Shown: positions 1 to 7,012, numbered from the stretch's first letter. The stretch is 8,551 nucleotides of DNA from JAFALX01 sp036378495 (GCA_036378495.1 DASUWI010000144.1:1-8551), one strand, 5' to 3'. The notes: generated by a model not told the origin, from the letters alone. Numbers and translations are program-made.

Positions 1-2264
1 ACGTCGTCCGACTCCAGGCGCTGCAACGGCGCAGGATTCTTGCGTCCGCCCTTGAACCGGAGCACCGCGAGCGAGCGGTTGAGCGTCCAGCGCCAGCGCA
101 CCGGGAACATCGGCGCGAACAGTGCGGCGCGGCGCAGCACCTCCTCCACCGTGCGTGAGGAGAGAAAGCGCGGCACGTCCTCGAGCGGCACGCTGTGCTG
201 CGGACCCAGCGACAGCAGCACGCTGTTGTCACTCGCTGCAGCCTGCAGCTCGAAGTCGTACGTGGCGCAGAACCGCGTGCGCAGCGCCAGGCCGAGCGCG
301 CGATTGAGCCGCGCGCCGAACGGCGCGTGCACCACGAGCTGCATGCCGCCGCTGTCGTCGAAGAACCGCTCCAGGATGATGCGCTGGTGCGTGGGCAGGT
401 GACCGAGCGCCGCTCGGCCGGCAGCGAGGTACTGCACCACGAGCGCCGCCACCTCGTTGTCCACCCCGCAGCGCGACTCCACCAGCGTGATGGCGGAGTC
501 GGCGTTTCCTTGGGCGAGCAGTGAGTCGACGTCGCGGCGCAGCGCCGACACATCCTCGGACAGCTCGCGTGTGCGTCCCGGTGCCTCGCCCAACCAGAAC
601 GGCACCGACGGCGGTGCGCCGTTGGCGTCGACCACTCGCACCGTGCCCGAGCTGACGCGCTTGATCTTCCAGGACGTGCTGCCGAGCAGAAAGATGTCGC
701 CCGCCATCGACTCGATGGCCCAGTCCTCGTTGACCGTGCCGATGAACGTGTCGTCCGGCTCAGCGACCACGCGGTAGTCGCCCGTCTCCGGGATGGCGCC
801 GCCCGAGGTGAGCGCGGCCAGGCGCGCACCGCGACGTCCGCGCAGCTCGCCGTTGACACGATCACGATGCAGATATGCGGCGACACGCCCCCGCCCGGTG
901 ACAATGCCCTCGGACTGCAGCGCGACGATGCGGTCGAACTCCTCACGGCGCAGCGACGCGTACGGCGTCGCCCGGCGCATGAGGGCGAAGAGATCGTCCT
1001 CGCGCCAGCGCTCCGCCGCACACTCGGCGACGATCTGCTGCGCCAGGATGTCGAGCGGCGCGACGGGCGGCTGCAGCGCGTCGAGCTGCCCCGCGCGCAC
1101 GGCGGCGAGCAGCGCGCAGCACTCCACCAGCTCGTCGCGCGTCAGCGGATACAGGCGGCCCTTGGGCGTGCCACCCCGGCTGTGACCCGAGCGCCCCACC
1201 CGCTGCAGGAACGTGGCGATGCTGCGCGGCGACGCGATCTGGCAGACGAGCTCCACCGGGCCGATGTCGATGCCGAGCTCGAGCGACGCGGTGGCCACCA
1301 GCGCACGCAGCTCGCCGGCGCGCAGACGCGTCTCCACACGCAGGCGGCGGTCCTTCGACAGGCTGCCGTGGTGTGCTGCGACCACATCGTCACCGAGCCG
1401 CTCCGCAAGCAGATGGGCGACGCGCTCCGACAATCGTCGTGTGTTGACGAAGACGATCGTGGTGCGGTGCTCGCGCACGTGAGCGGCGATGCGATCCAGC
1501 ACGTCGGCCATCTGCTCGCGCGAGGCCACGGCGCCGAGCTCTTCCTCGGGAAGCTCGATGGAAAGGTCGAGCTCGCGCTGGTGGCCAGTGTCGACCACCG
1601 CACAGCGGCCACCGGCGCCCACGAGGAACTGAGCGATCGTTTCGATGGGACGCTGCGTGGCCGACAGGCCGATGCGCTGCGGGGGCGTGGAGCACAGGTG
1701 GCCCAGCCGCTCCAATGTCAGCGCCAGGTGCGAGCCGCGCTTGTCACGTGCCACCGCATGGATCTCGTCGATGATCACCGTGCGCACGTTGCGCAGCATT
1801 TCGCGAGTGCGGTCCGCGGTGACGAGGAGGTAGAGCGATTCCGGCGTGGTGACGAGAATGTTCGGCGGGCGGCGCACCATCGCCGCACGCACCGACGGTG
1901 GCGTGTCACCGGTGCGCACCTCGGCGCGCAGGGTCACGGGCGTCCGGCCCATGCCTGCCGCGACGGCGGCGATCTCGCGCAGGGGTCGCTCCAGGTTCTG
2001 CTGGATGTCCACGGCCAGCGCCTTCAGCGGCGAGACGTACACCACCTGGGTCTGGTCCGGCGTCAGGTCGCCCGCCTCGGCCGCGCTGTACAGCGCGTTG
2101 ATGGAGGCGAGGAACCCGGCGAGGGTCTTGCCGGACCCGGTGGGCGCGGCGATCAGGGTGTTCTCGCCGGCTGTGATGTGGGGCCATCCCTGGGCCTGCG
2201 CCTGGGTGGGCCCCTCGGGAAACCGCTGCTCGAACCAGGCCTGGACGGCAGGATGAAACCTCAC
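1..2264 (-). CDS. lhr: Lhr-family ATP-dependent DNA helicase, C-terminal part beyond the left edge
   Basis: Lhr (large helicase-related) proteins are superfamily 2, 3'-to-5' DNA-translocating helicases linked to DNA repair. The minus-strand frame opens with GTG at 2264 and stays open to base 1, giving 754 codons. Motifs in order: Q-like region PTQAQAQGWP (about 19-28); Walker A APTGSGKT (40-47, K46); Walker B DEIH (166-169); SAT (201-203); motif IV TIVFVNTR (near 265); motif V with LELGIDIG (near 330); motif VI QRVGRSGHSRGG (354-365). The winged-helix and Lhr-specific domains follow, including TSGGAIPETGDY (near 485) and FWLGEAPGRTREL. The end of the visible part, FKGGRKNPAPLQRLESDD, still matches a long Lhr (about 1,400-1,500 residues), so roughly half may be missing. 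FHPAVQAWF directly after the GTG is the usual Lhr N-terminus and supports this start. No Shine-Dalgarno precedes it; a -10-like CATACT ends 6 nt upstream, so the mRNA may be leaderless. A LexA-type operator lies just upstream. An upstream in-frame GTG near 2300 is possible but would overlap the operator. Confidence 0.95.
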   Translation of the reverse strand, partial: MRFHPAVQAWFEQRFPEGPTQAQAQGWPHITAGENTLIAAPTGSGKTLAGFLASINALYSAAEAGDLTPDQTQVVYVSPLKALAVDIQQNLERPLREIAAVAAGMGRTPVTLRAEVRTGDTPPSVRAAMVRRPPNILVTTPESLYLLVTADRTREMLRNVRTVIIDEIHAVARDKRGSHLALTLERLGHLCSTPPQRIGLSATQRPIETIAQFLVGAGGRCAVVDTGHQRELDLSIELPEEELGAVASREQMADVLDRIAAHVREHRTTIVFVNTRRLSERVAHLLAERLGDDVVAAHHGSLSKDRRLRVETRLRAGELRALVATASLELGIDIGPVELVCQIASPRSIATFLQRVGRSGHSRGGTPKGRLYPLTRDELVECCALLAAVRAGQLDALQPPVAPLDILAQQIVAECAAERWREDDLFALMRRATPYASLRREEFDRIVALQSEGIVTGRGRVAAYLHRDRVNGELRGRRGARLAALTSGGAIPETGDYRVVAEPDDTFIGTVNEDWAIESMAGDIFLLGSTSWKIKRVSSGTVRVVDANGAPPSVPFWLGEAPGRTRELSEDVSALRRDVDSLLAQGNADSAITLVESRCGVDNEVAALVVQYLAAGRAALGHLPTHQRIILERFFDDSGGMQLVVHAPFGARLNRALGLALRTRFCATYDFELQAAASDNSVLLSLGPQHSVPLEDVPRFLSSRTVEEVLRRAALFAPMFPVRWRWTLNRSLAVLRFKGGRKNPAPLQRLESDD

Positions 2265-2270
2265 TGGTTC

Positions 2271-2276
2271 AGTATG
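2271..2276 (-). promoter_or_regulatory. Candidate -10 element of the Lhr helicase gene
   Basis: On the minus strand CATACT (5 of 6 matches to TATACT) is followed by exactly 6 bases and then the GTG start. That puts the expected transcription start at the start codon, so translation would be leaderless. The same 6-base spacing occurs at 6704-6716 and 7656-7668. No clear -35 is seen; the LexA-type palindrome occupies the spacer region. Confidence 0.5.
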
Positions 2277-2281
2277 CCGAA

Positions 2282-2297
2282 ACGAACGCTTGTTCGT
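2282..2297. promoter_or_regulatory. LexA (SOS) operator between the divergent genes
   Basis: ACGAACGCTTGTTCGT is a perfect 6-bp inverted repeat around a 4-base centre. Its core CGAAC-N4-GTTCG agrees with the known Gram-positive SOS box CGAACRNRYGTTYG at every position but one (T instead of R in the centre). It lies 6 bases upstream of the candidate -10 of the Lhr helicase and 2 bases before the candidate -10 of the plus-strand glycosidase gene, so a bound repressor could block either promoter. Lhr belongs to the DNA-damage-inducible set in mycobacteria, which fits. LexA binding here is inferred; no lexA gene is in the window. Confidence 0.72.
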
Positions 2298-2305
2298 GAT
2301 ATACA
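2297..2305 (+). promoter_or_regulatory. Candidate extended -10 promoter of the glycosidase-like gene
   Basis: TGATATACA has the extended -10 layout TGn-TATACA. It would start transcription near 2312, leaving a leader of about 27 bases that contains the Shine-Dalgarno GGGAGG (2326-2331). No good -35 is visible, as expected for an extended -10. The LexA-type palindrome abuts it on the upstream side. Confidence 0.4.
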
Positions 2306-2338
2306 CAACTCTGGTTCGCCAGGGAGGGAGGCAGTGCA

Positions 2339-4357
2339 ATGTCCTTGATGGCCAGCGCCGCACGCGTTGCCCTGCCTGCCGCTCGCGTGCACACCCGCGC
2401 CGTCGGCGCCGTCTGCGTGGCGCTCCTGCTCCTGGTCGCGGTGCTCGCCCTGCCCCGGCAGCAACCGGCGCCGGCGGGCACGCTCATCGCCGAGCCGACC
2501 TACCGCCTGCTCGTCGACGAGCACGCCGGGACGATCCAGGTGCAGACACCCGAAGGGCTGCGGGTGACGAGCTTCCCGCTGCGGATGTGGGCCGGGGCCG
2601 CGTCGCAGCCCGCCGGAGCCCAGCGGCGCATCCGGGTGGCGGGCGACACGGTCGAAGCCACCATCTACGCAAGCGGCGGCGCCGTGCTGGAGGAGGCCAC
2701 GCTCACCGCCCATCCACAGTGGTTCACGGTCAGCTACTCGCTCGGGCGCCTCGGCAGCGACGCGACCACGCCCACCTTCTTCTCCGACGGGGTCCACGGT
2801 TTCGACCTCTCCGGGGTCCGTGCCGGGTTCAGCCCCGACGCCCCGGGGGACTCGGGGTGGCCGGTGCTGGCCACCGCCGGGCGGCGCCCGCTGGCGCCGG
2901 CGCCGCTGCAGGTGCAGCTGCGCACCGTGAACGGGTGGCTCGGCGTCGGCCTGCTGCAGGTGCCGGACGCCACCCAGATGCGCATCGAGCACACCGGCGC
3001 CGTGTCGGTCGACTACCCGCTGCACCTGCTGCAGTCGATCACCGACACCGGCGCCGGCGGCTGGAGCTCGGGCCTAGTCCGCTTCCCCGCCTTCGTGGTC
3101 ACGCTGGCGCCCTACACGTCCGCCGGCCTGTCCGACTACCACGCGGCCGTGGTCGCCGCCGGTGCGGCGCCCGCCGCCGCTCCCGCACAGGCGGCCTGGT
3201 GGCACCTGCCCATCGTGGACACGTGGGGTGCGCAGATGGCCGAGCACGTCGCTCGGGGGAGCCCCGGCTTCACGGCCGCGTGGGTGCGCAGCTTCGTGGC
3301 CCAGGTGCAGCAGCGCTACGGCCTCGAGCGATTCACGCTTGTCATCGACTCGCGCTGGCAGGAGCAGCTGGGCTCGCCGGAGCCCGATGCGGTCCGCTTC
3401 GGCGGGGTCGATGGCATGCGGTCGCTGATCGACGACCTCCATGGCATGGGGCTGCGCGTCATGCTCTGGTGGCCGCTCTGGTCCACCGGGACGCCCAGCG
3501 GTGCCGAGACCACCCCGGCGGCAGTGGCGCAGGTCGACCCCACGCTGCCCGGCTTCGAAGCGTCGATGAGCGCGGCGGTGACGGAGATGATTGGCCAGGG
3601 GCCCGGCGACCTCGGCGCCGACGGCCTCAAGCTGGACTGGGAATACGCGATCCCGCCGGAGACGGCCGACCCCGAGCTGGGCATCGGCGACGCGGCCCTG
3701 TATCGCTACCTCGACGTCATCCATCGCGCCGCCCACGCGGTGCGGGCCGACGCCCTGGTCGAGGCGAGCGCGGCCTCGCCGCAGTTCGAGAGGGTCACGG
3801 ACTCGGTACGGCTCTACGACGCGTGGAGCGAGAGCGCCTGGGATGACCGGGCCCGGATCGTCGCCGCCGCCGAGCCCGGCGTCCTGATCGACGGCGACGG
3901 CTGGCAGACGACCCCCGCCGACGCCGTGCCGCACGCGCTCTCCAGCGCGGTGTACGGGGTGCCAGCGCTGTACTTCGGCGGCACCTGGGCCAACGGGGCT
4001 CCTGTCCCGGAGGCGACCTCCCGGCTCCTGGGGAGCGTGGCCGCCCTCGCCGCCGGCAACGTGGGCGGCCAGGTGCAGGCACTGCCCGGCGGCGGCTGGG
4101 AGCTGGTGTCGCACGGGCGCGCCCTGGCGCAGACGCTGAACGGTGAGACCGGCGCTGTGGTCTGGACGCCGGGGCCGGGACGACGCCTGCTCGGCCACGT
4201 CGTGTCGACGGTCGCCGGCCAGGTGCAGATCCCGGTGCCGCAGCGGGGTACGGTGACCGTCGTCGGCGCCGGCCACCGGGTGCCGGTGCAGTGGATCGGC
4301 AGCCGGATCCGGGTGCCGCTCGCCGCCCACGTGCTCTACACGATCACGGTGCGCTGA
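2339..4357 (+). CDS. Membrane-anchored or secreted glycoside hydrolase-like protein (clan GH-D / GH31-36-type barrel)
   Basis: 672 residues. The start is set by GGGAGG 7 nt upstream of ATG. Residues 21-38 form one hydrophobic helix after a basic N-terminus; with no lipobox and no clear AxA site, it is either a signal peptide or an uncleaved anchor. Residues 45-260 look like an N-terminal beta-sandwich and 285-570 like a TIM barrel, with a C-terminal beta domain from about 575. Barrel landmarks: VDTWG (293-297), VIDSRWQ (335-341), LRVMLWWPLW (372-381), GLKLDWEY (429-436) and LIDGDGW (516-522). K-x-D in a barrel strand (K431, D433) is the nucleophile pattern of GH31/GH36/GH27 retaining alpha-glycosidases. 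The acid/base could be D488 or D494 (DSVRLYDAW). Known families of this clan cleave alpha-galactosides or alpha-glucosides; the substrate here cannot be read from the sequence. It stands alone, with no sugar transporter or regulator beside it. The fold-level call is moderate; the enzyme-level call is low. Confidence 0.7.
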   Translation: MSLMASAARVALPAARVHTRAVGAVCVALLLLVAVLALPRQQPAPAGTLIAEPTYRLLVDEHAGTIQVQTPEGLRVTSFPLRMWAGAASQPAGAQRRIRVAGDTVEATIYASGGAVLEEATLTAHPQWFTVSYSLGRLGSDATTPTFFSDGVHGFDLSGVRAGFSPDAPGDSGWPVLATAGRRPLAPAPLQVQLRTVNGWLGVGLLQVPDATQMRIEHTGAVSVDYPLHLLQSITDTGAGGWSSGLVRFPAFVVTLAPYTSAGLSDYHAAVVAAGAAPAAAPAQAAWWHLPIVDTWGAQMAEHVARGSPGFTAAWVRSFVAQVQQRYGLERFTLVIDSRWQEQLGSPEPDAVRFGGVDGMRSLIDDLHGMGLRVMLWWPLWSTGTPSGAETTPAAVAQVDPTLPGFEASMSAAVTEMIGQGPGDLGADGLKLDWEYAIPPETADPELGIGDAALYRYLDVIHRAAHAVRADALVEASAASPQFERVTDSVRLYDAWSESAWDDRARIVAAAEPGVLIDGDGWQTTPADAVPHALSSAVYGVPALYFGGTWANGAPVPEATSRLLGSVAALAAGNVGGQVQALPGGGWELVSHGRALAQTLNGETGAVVWTPGPGRRLLGHVVSTVAGQVQIPVPQRGTVTVVGAGHRVPVQWIGSRIRVPLAAHVLYTITVR

Positions 4358-4388
4358 CCTCCCTCGAGGGCTCGCGGCGGCGCGTGGG

Positions 4389-4394
4389 TATCAT
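4389..4394 (+). promoter_or_regulatory. Possible -10 element of ssrA
   Basis: TATCAT fits TANNNT and is one of the few AT-containing hexamers between the glycosidase-like gene and the tmRNA. It would start a precursor near 4401, about 31 nt before the mature 5' end, which RNase P would remove. No -35 is recognisable. A perfect 10-base palindrome, CCCTCGAGGG (4361-4370), lies just after the upstream stop codon; it has no loop or T-tract, so it is not called a terminator. Confidence 0.33.
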
Positions 4395-4432
4395 CGAGGT
4401 GCTGAAGACGGCCCACCGTCGGGCGGCGCCAT

Positions 4433-4806
4433 GGGGGCGTTGTGGTTTCGACGGGGTCATGGGTCGTGCGATGGCGAGCCGAGCCCCGGGCTCGTAAAAC
4501 CGGGACAACAATACGTGCGAATGACGCACCTCTCGCCCTCGCCGCGTAAGCGGTAGAGACGAAAAAGCTCAGGCCACGGCCTGACGTCGACCGCTTCGCC
4601 GGCCGCGCGAAACGGACCCGACGTTAATACCAGCGGCCTTGCCGCCCGGTGGCGCCTCAGCGCCGGGCGGGACGCACGCTGAGGCTGGCCGGAGCGCAGC
4701 CTGGTCCCAGGGCGTCGCCTCGGTGAGAGCAAAACCGGGACTACGCTCGTAGAGGTCGCACGGAACGCGGCTCCGGACGCGGGTTCGACTCCCGCCGCCT
4801 CCACCA
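4433..4806 (+). ncRNA. ssrA: tmRNA (transfer-messenger RNA)
   Basis: tmRNA with SmpB rescues ribosomes stalled on mRNAs lacking a stop codon and tags the nascent protein for degradation. The 5' end GGGGGCG (4433-4439) pairs over 7 bp (one G-U) with CGCCTCC (4796-4802), followed by an encoded ACCA (4803-4806). The 5' region has the conserved GGTTTCGACGGGG. The T arm is GCGGG-TTCGACT-CCCGC (4779-4795). A long-range helix P2 joins 4464-4471 (TCGTGCGA) to 4756-4763 (TCGCACGG). A pseudoknot-like CGAGCC/GGCTCG element precedes the tag reading frame, and GC-rich hairpins suited to further pseudoknots follow it. At 374 nt it is a normal one-piece tmRNA. The 3' end shows no repeated copy nearby that would suggest an inserted island. 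Confidence 0.97.
4517..4549 (+). other. tmRNA proteolysis-tag reading frame, tag ANDAPLALAA
   Basis: The resume codon is GCG (4517-4519) and the frame runs to TAA (4547-4549). The encoded tag is ANDAPLALAA, to which the ribosome adds an alanine from the charged tmRNA. It ends in ALAA, the usual ClpXP-type degron. The four bases before the resume codon are ACGT, with A at -4 as in E. coli (AGTC before GCA), which supports the frame. Ten codons is about the E. coli length. Confidence 0.85.
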
Positions 4807-4827
4807 CGCAGCCCTGGCTTTCAGCGG

Positions 4828-4862
4828 CCTCGCTCGCGGACGCATTTCGTCGCCCCGCGAGG
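4828..4862 (+). terminator. Weak hairpin after ssrA, possible terminator
   Basis: CCTCGC (4828-4833) pairs with GCGAGG (4857-4862), with an inner GACG/CGTC hairpin (4839-4842 / 4848-4851). It begins 22 bases after the tmRNA 3' end but lacks a T-tract, so it may only be a structured spacer. Confidence 0.25.
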
Positions 4863-4910
4863 AGGTCGGGCTGATGATCGAGGGCGTCGAACACCGATCG
4901 AGGTTAGGTA

Positions 4911-5291
4911 ATGGTCAGTGATGACTGGAACAATGAGGGCGGCTCGGTGATTGTGGATGCGCTCGCCTCGCTCGAGCTCGAGCCACGACGCATGCCGATC
5001 TACGACCGCGAAATCGGGTTGCGACTGCTCGCCATCGATGAGCGAACGGGCGCGGAGCACTACGTGGTGCGGTATCCACAGGGGATGCGCGCTCAGCCCC
5101 ACTGGCACAGCGCGTCACAGACGATCCTCGTCATCGAGGGTTCACTCGAGGTCAATGGATCGGTGATCGGCGCCGGCGGCTACTGCCATCTCCCGGGAGG
5201 TGTGCCCATGCACCATGGGCCGGCGAATGGGTCGCACTGTGTATTCGTCAGCATCTTCGCCGGCGCCTTCGACGTGCATACTGCCGACTGA
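4911..5291 (+). CDS. Small single-domain cupin protein
   Basis: 126 residues. ATG follows GAGG (4900-4903) by 7 bases. Cupins are small beta-barrels that usually bind a metal ion; roles range from oxygenases and isomerases to sensors. Motif 1 is GMRAQPHWHSASQ (58-70) followed by TILVIEG, with ligand-type H64 and H66, but the usual glutamate is Gln (Q70). Motif 2 is GGYCHLPGGVPMHH (89-102) plus GPAN, giving H101 or H102 and N106. The whole protein is close to one cupin domain in length, with a short N-terminal strand region and no membrane segment, so it should be cytosolic. It starts 104 bases after ssrA, far enough for its own promoter, though none is convincing. The C-terminal IFAGAFDVH recalls ChrR-like and DUF4437-type cupins. 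The fold is secure; the reaction is unknown. Confidence 0.88.
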   Translation: MVSDDWNNEGGSVIVDALASLELEPRRMPIYDREIGLRLLAIDERTGAEHYVVRYPQGMRAQPHWHSASQTILVIEGSLEVNGSVIGAGGYCHLPGGVPMHHGPANGSHCVFVSIFAGAFDVHTAD

Positions 5292-5475
5292 AGCTTTGAC
5301 GCGTTTGGGTGGTTCTTCACACCAATTGCGGCAAGTCGTGCGAGACCCTGCCCGCGTGTTGCAGAATCTGCGCCGCGACCCGACGGCCGCGCAATACGAG
5401 GGTGCCCCGGATCGTTAACTTCTCCGAGGCGGGGCGACAAAACTCAGGAAGAGATCGGTCACTGGAGGACACCGG

Positions 5476-6600
5476 ATGGTTCGTTTGATAGCCAGGGCGG
5501 CGGTTGCCTCGGCGCTGGTCGCCGCTGTGGCGGCCCCACTGACAATGACGGCTTCGGCAGGACCACTGCCGTCGCTGCCACTGCCGGTACCGCCCAGCCT
5601 GCAACAGACAGTGAACAACCTTCTGCCGGTGCCTCTGCTTCCGGCAGCATCGTCGTCTGCGCCGGCGAGCAGTTCGAACGCATCATCCAATGACTCGTCC
5701 AGCTCCGCTTCGGCCAACGCGCTCGACATTCCAGCGCTGAACACCTGCATCGGGTGCACGAACGGCACGTCGAATACGCCGAACTCGTCCACCTCGAACG
5801 CCACCGGGGCCAAGGTGCTCGGCATCAACCTGTCGGGTGGCAGTTCCAGCGCAGCTCCTACGACGACGAACACCGGCGCTCTGCTGGCGCTTCCGGCCAA
5901 CCCGCTGGTGGGCCTGGCGCTTGCGGACTGGATCGCTGCGGCGACCAGCGCCCCGAGTTCGTTCGAGCGTGCCGCGCTGCTCGACCTGAACCTCAACCCG
6001 GACGGCTCCACGGACACGGGTGCGGCCCTGAGCCAGCTCGCGACCCTGGCAGTGCTTGAAGGGAAGAGCTCGACGACCGCCAGCTGCGAAGCGGGTGGCG
6101 CCAAGGGTGAGACCAACGGTGCCAACCTCAACGTCGGCAACGGCGCGCTCGTGGTGCTGCTGCTGCATGCAGATGCGAGCACCAACAGCCCCGGTCACGT
6201 CTTCCTGGCGTCGATCAACGGGACCCAGATCCTCAACAGCCAGCAGGTCGGTGGCAACCCGATCGCCATCACCATTCCGGGCCTGACGACGATCACGCTG
6301 ATCGCCAACCCACAGTCCGGGTGCGGCAATGGGAATCCCCCGCCGAACACCTGCCAGGGTGTGGCATGCATCCAGCTTCCGCCGGGAACGACCCTGGGTA
6401 ACGGCTTCACCGCCACCCAGCAGGCCACCTCCTCGGGCGCCCCTGGCGGCCCGGGCAGCGGGGTCCAGGGAGCCAGCACTCCCACTCCGAGCACCGGCAC
6501 TCCGCTGGGCATCGGAATACTCAGTTTCCTCCTCATCGGCGGCGGCCTCCTCGCACTGGGGGCGTCGCGGGTGGCGCGGCGCTGGAGAGCGCTCGCGTAA
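5476..6600 (+). CDS. Secreted, cell-surface-anchored protein with a PxTG-type tail, function unknown
   Basis: 374 residues; GGAGG (5464-5468) is 7 bases before ATG. Residues 1-28 are a signal peptide (basic start, Ala-rich core, ending TASA before GPLP). A Pro-rich stretch (29-56) and a Ser/Ala/Asn linker (57-82) follow. The folded part, about 83-305, contains CIGC (91-94), C204, C283, C293 and C298, six cysteines that could make three disulfides outside the cell. Short beta-type segments include NGALVVLLLHAD (222-233) and GHVFLASINGTQI (240-252). A Gly/Ser/Thr/Pro linker leads to TPSTG (337-341), a hydrophobic helix (345-363) and basic ARRWR (367-371). This is the order of a sortase sorting signal, with Thr replacing the Leu of LPxTG; alternatively the helix is simply a C-terminal membrane anchor. 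No sortase gene is in the window. Transcription should end at the terminator just after the stop. I recognise no named family. Confidence 0.85.
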   Translation: MVRLIARAAVASALVAAVAAPLTMTASAGPLPSLPLPVPPSLQQTVNNLLPVPLLPAASSSAPASSSNASSNDSSSSASANALDIPALNTCIGCTNGTSNTPNSSTSNATGAKVLGINLSGGSSSAAPTTTNTGALLALPANPLVGLALADWIAAATSAPSSFERAALLDLNLNPDGSTDTGAALSQLATLAVLEGKSSTTASCEAGGAKGETNGANLNVGNGALVVLLLHADASTNSPGHVFLASINGTQILNSQQVGGNPIAITIPGLTTITLIANPQSGCGNGNPPPNTCQGVACIQLPPGTTLGNGFTATQQATSSGAPGGPGSGVQGASTPTPSTGTPLGIGILSFLLIGGGLLALGASRVARRWRALA

Positions 6601-6615
6601 CCGAATGACCTTCAG

Positions 6616-6660
6616 AAGCCGGTCGGCGGGTTTGAACTCGCCGGCCGGCTTTCTGTTATT
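6616..6660 (+). terminator. Strong intrinsic terminator after the secreted protein gene
   Basis: A 12-bp stem, AGCCGGTCGGCG (6617-6628) with CGCCGGCCGGCT (6639-6650), has one G-T wobble and a 10-base loop. It can gain one more A-T pair, and the T-rich tract TTTCTGTTATT follows. It separates the secreted protein gene from the small membrane protein gene downstream. Confidence 0.92.
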
Positions 6661-6703
6661 CGGGCTCCGCCCCGGCCCTCGTTTGATCCTTCCGGCAGCG
6701 AGT

Positions 6704-6709
6704 TACGCT
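6704..6709 (+). promoter_or_regulatory. Candidate -10 element, leaderless start of the small membrane protein
   Basis: TACGCT (TANNNT) ends 6 bases before ATG at 6716. TTTGAT (6682-6687), 16 bases upstream, could serve as a -35. There is no Shine-Dalgarno between them and the ATG, and the site lies just after the terminator, as a promoter for a new transcript should. Confidence 0.5.
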
Positions 6710-6715
6710 CTTGCC

Positions 6716-7012
6716 ATGGGTCTTCGAGGCTTCTTCCGCCCGGTGGAGGTGGTGCTCCGCGCGTTCGAGCGGCGCATCGGCATCCACCGCGACGGGCGCA
6801 GCGTCTGGGTGTGGGCGCTGCCGCCCACCGTCGGCGTGACAGTCGCCATCCTCTCGCTGTTCCTGCCCGGCGCTCCCGCGGACTTCAACTGGGCGGATCG
6901 CGTCGTCATCGCCATCTTCGGGTTCTTCACGATGACCGCGATCTCGTTCATCTACCTGGTGTCGTTCGACAACGACCCCAACCAGTCCGACGACGTTCCC
7001 CAGACGCGCTGA
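6716..7012 (+). CDS. Small two-helix membrane protein, function unknown
   Basis: 98 residues. The frame is open far upstream, but an upstream start would read through the preceding terminator and the end of the previous gene. The ATG at 6716, at the predicted transcription start, is therefore chosen. Residues 1-30 are basic and amphipathic (FFRPVEVVLRAFERRIGIHR). Two hydrophobic helices follow at about 32-51 and 62-83, separated by a short loop PGAPADFNWA, and the tail DNDPNQSDDVPQTR is acidic. By the positive-inside rule both ends should be cytoplasmic, although the tail itself is acidic. Its own promoter and stop, together with hydrophobic segments of normal composition, make it a credible gene. 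No family recognised. It is followed after 68 bases by the lipoprotein gene. Confidence 0.72.
   Translation: MGLRGFFRPVEVVLRAFERRIGIHRDGRSVWVWALPPTVGVTVAILSLFLPGAPADFNWADRVVIAIFGFFTMTAISFIYLVSFDNDPNQSDDVPQTR

Noticed and set aside
867..2348. A 493-codon plus-strand open frame opposite the Lhr helicase
   Set aside because: It is antisense to a gene with all helicase motifs. Its product is Arg/His/Gly-rich without hydrophobic core segments, as expected for a high-GC shadow frame.
2290..3846. A 518-codon plus-strand frame overlapping the glycosidase-like gene
   Set aside because: The product is almost entirely Arg, Gly, Ala and Pro. The overlapping frame has a Shine-Dalgarno, a membrane helix and barrel motifs and explains the region.
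3074..4330. A 418-codon minus-strand frame opposite the glycosidase-like gene
   Set aside because: Composition is that of a reverse-strand shadow (many His, Arg, Gly), with no motif and no ribosome-binding site.
4779..4806. tmRNA 3' end as an attachment site for an integrated island
   Set aside because: Such sites are common in ssrA, but no second copy of the 3' end and no integrase are visible in the window.
4457..4894. A 145-codon minus-strand frame across the tmRNA
   Set aside because: It lies over a complete tmRNA whose pairing accounts for the sequence; the protein reading is incidental.
5292..5475. Possible remnant gene or promoter in the gap after the cupin, including a TTGACG at 5296
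   Set aside because: No -10 lies at a proper distance from TTGACG. The short frames across the gap resemble nothing I recognise, and the GCCCCG/CGGGGC pair (5404-5409 / 5430-5435) has no T-tract on either strand.
5415..6185. A 256-codon minus-strand frame opposite the secreted protein gene
   Set aside because: The plus-strand gene has a Shine-Dalgarno, signal peptide, anchor helix and terminator. The minus frame is Ala/Ser/Val-rich only because it mirrors the Ala/Ser/Thr-rich coding sequence.
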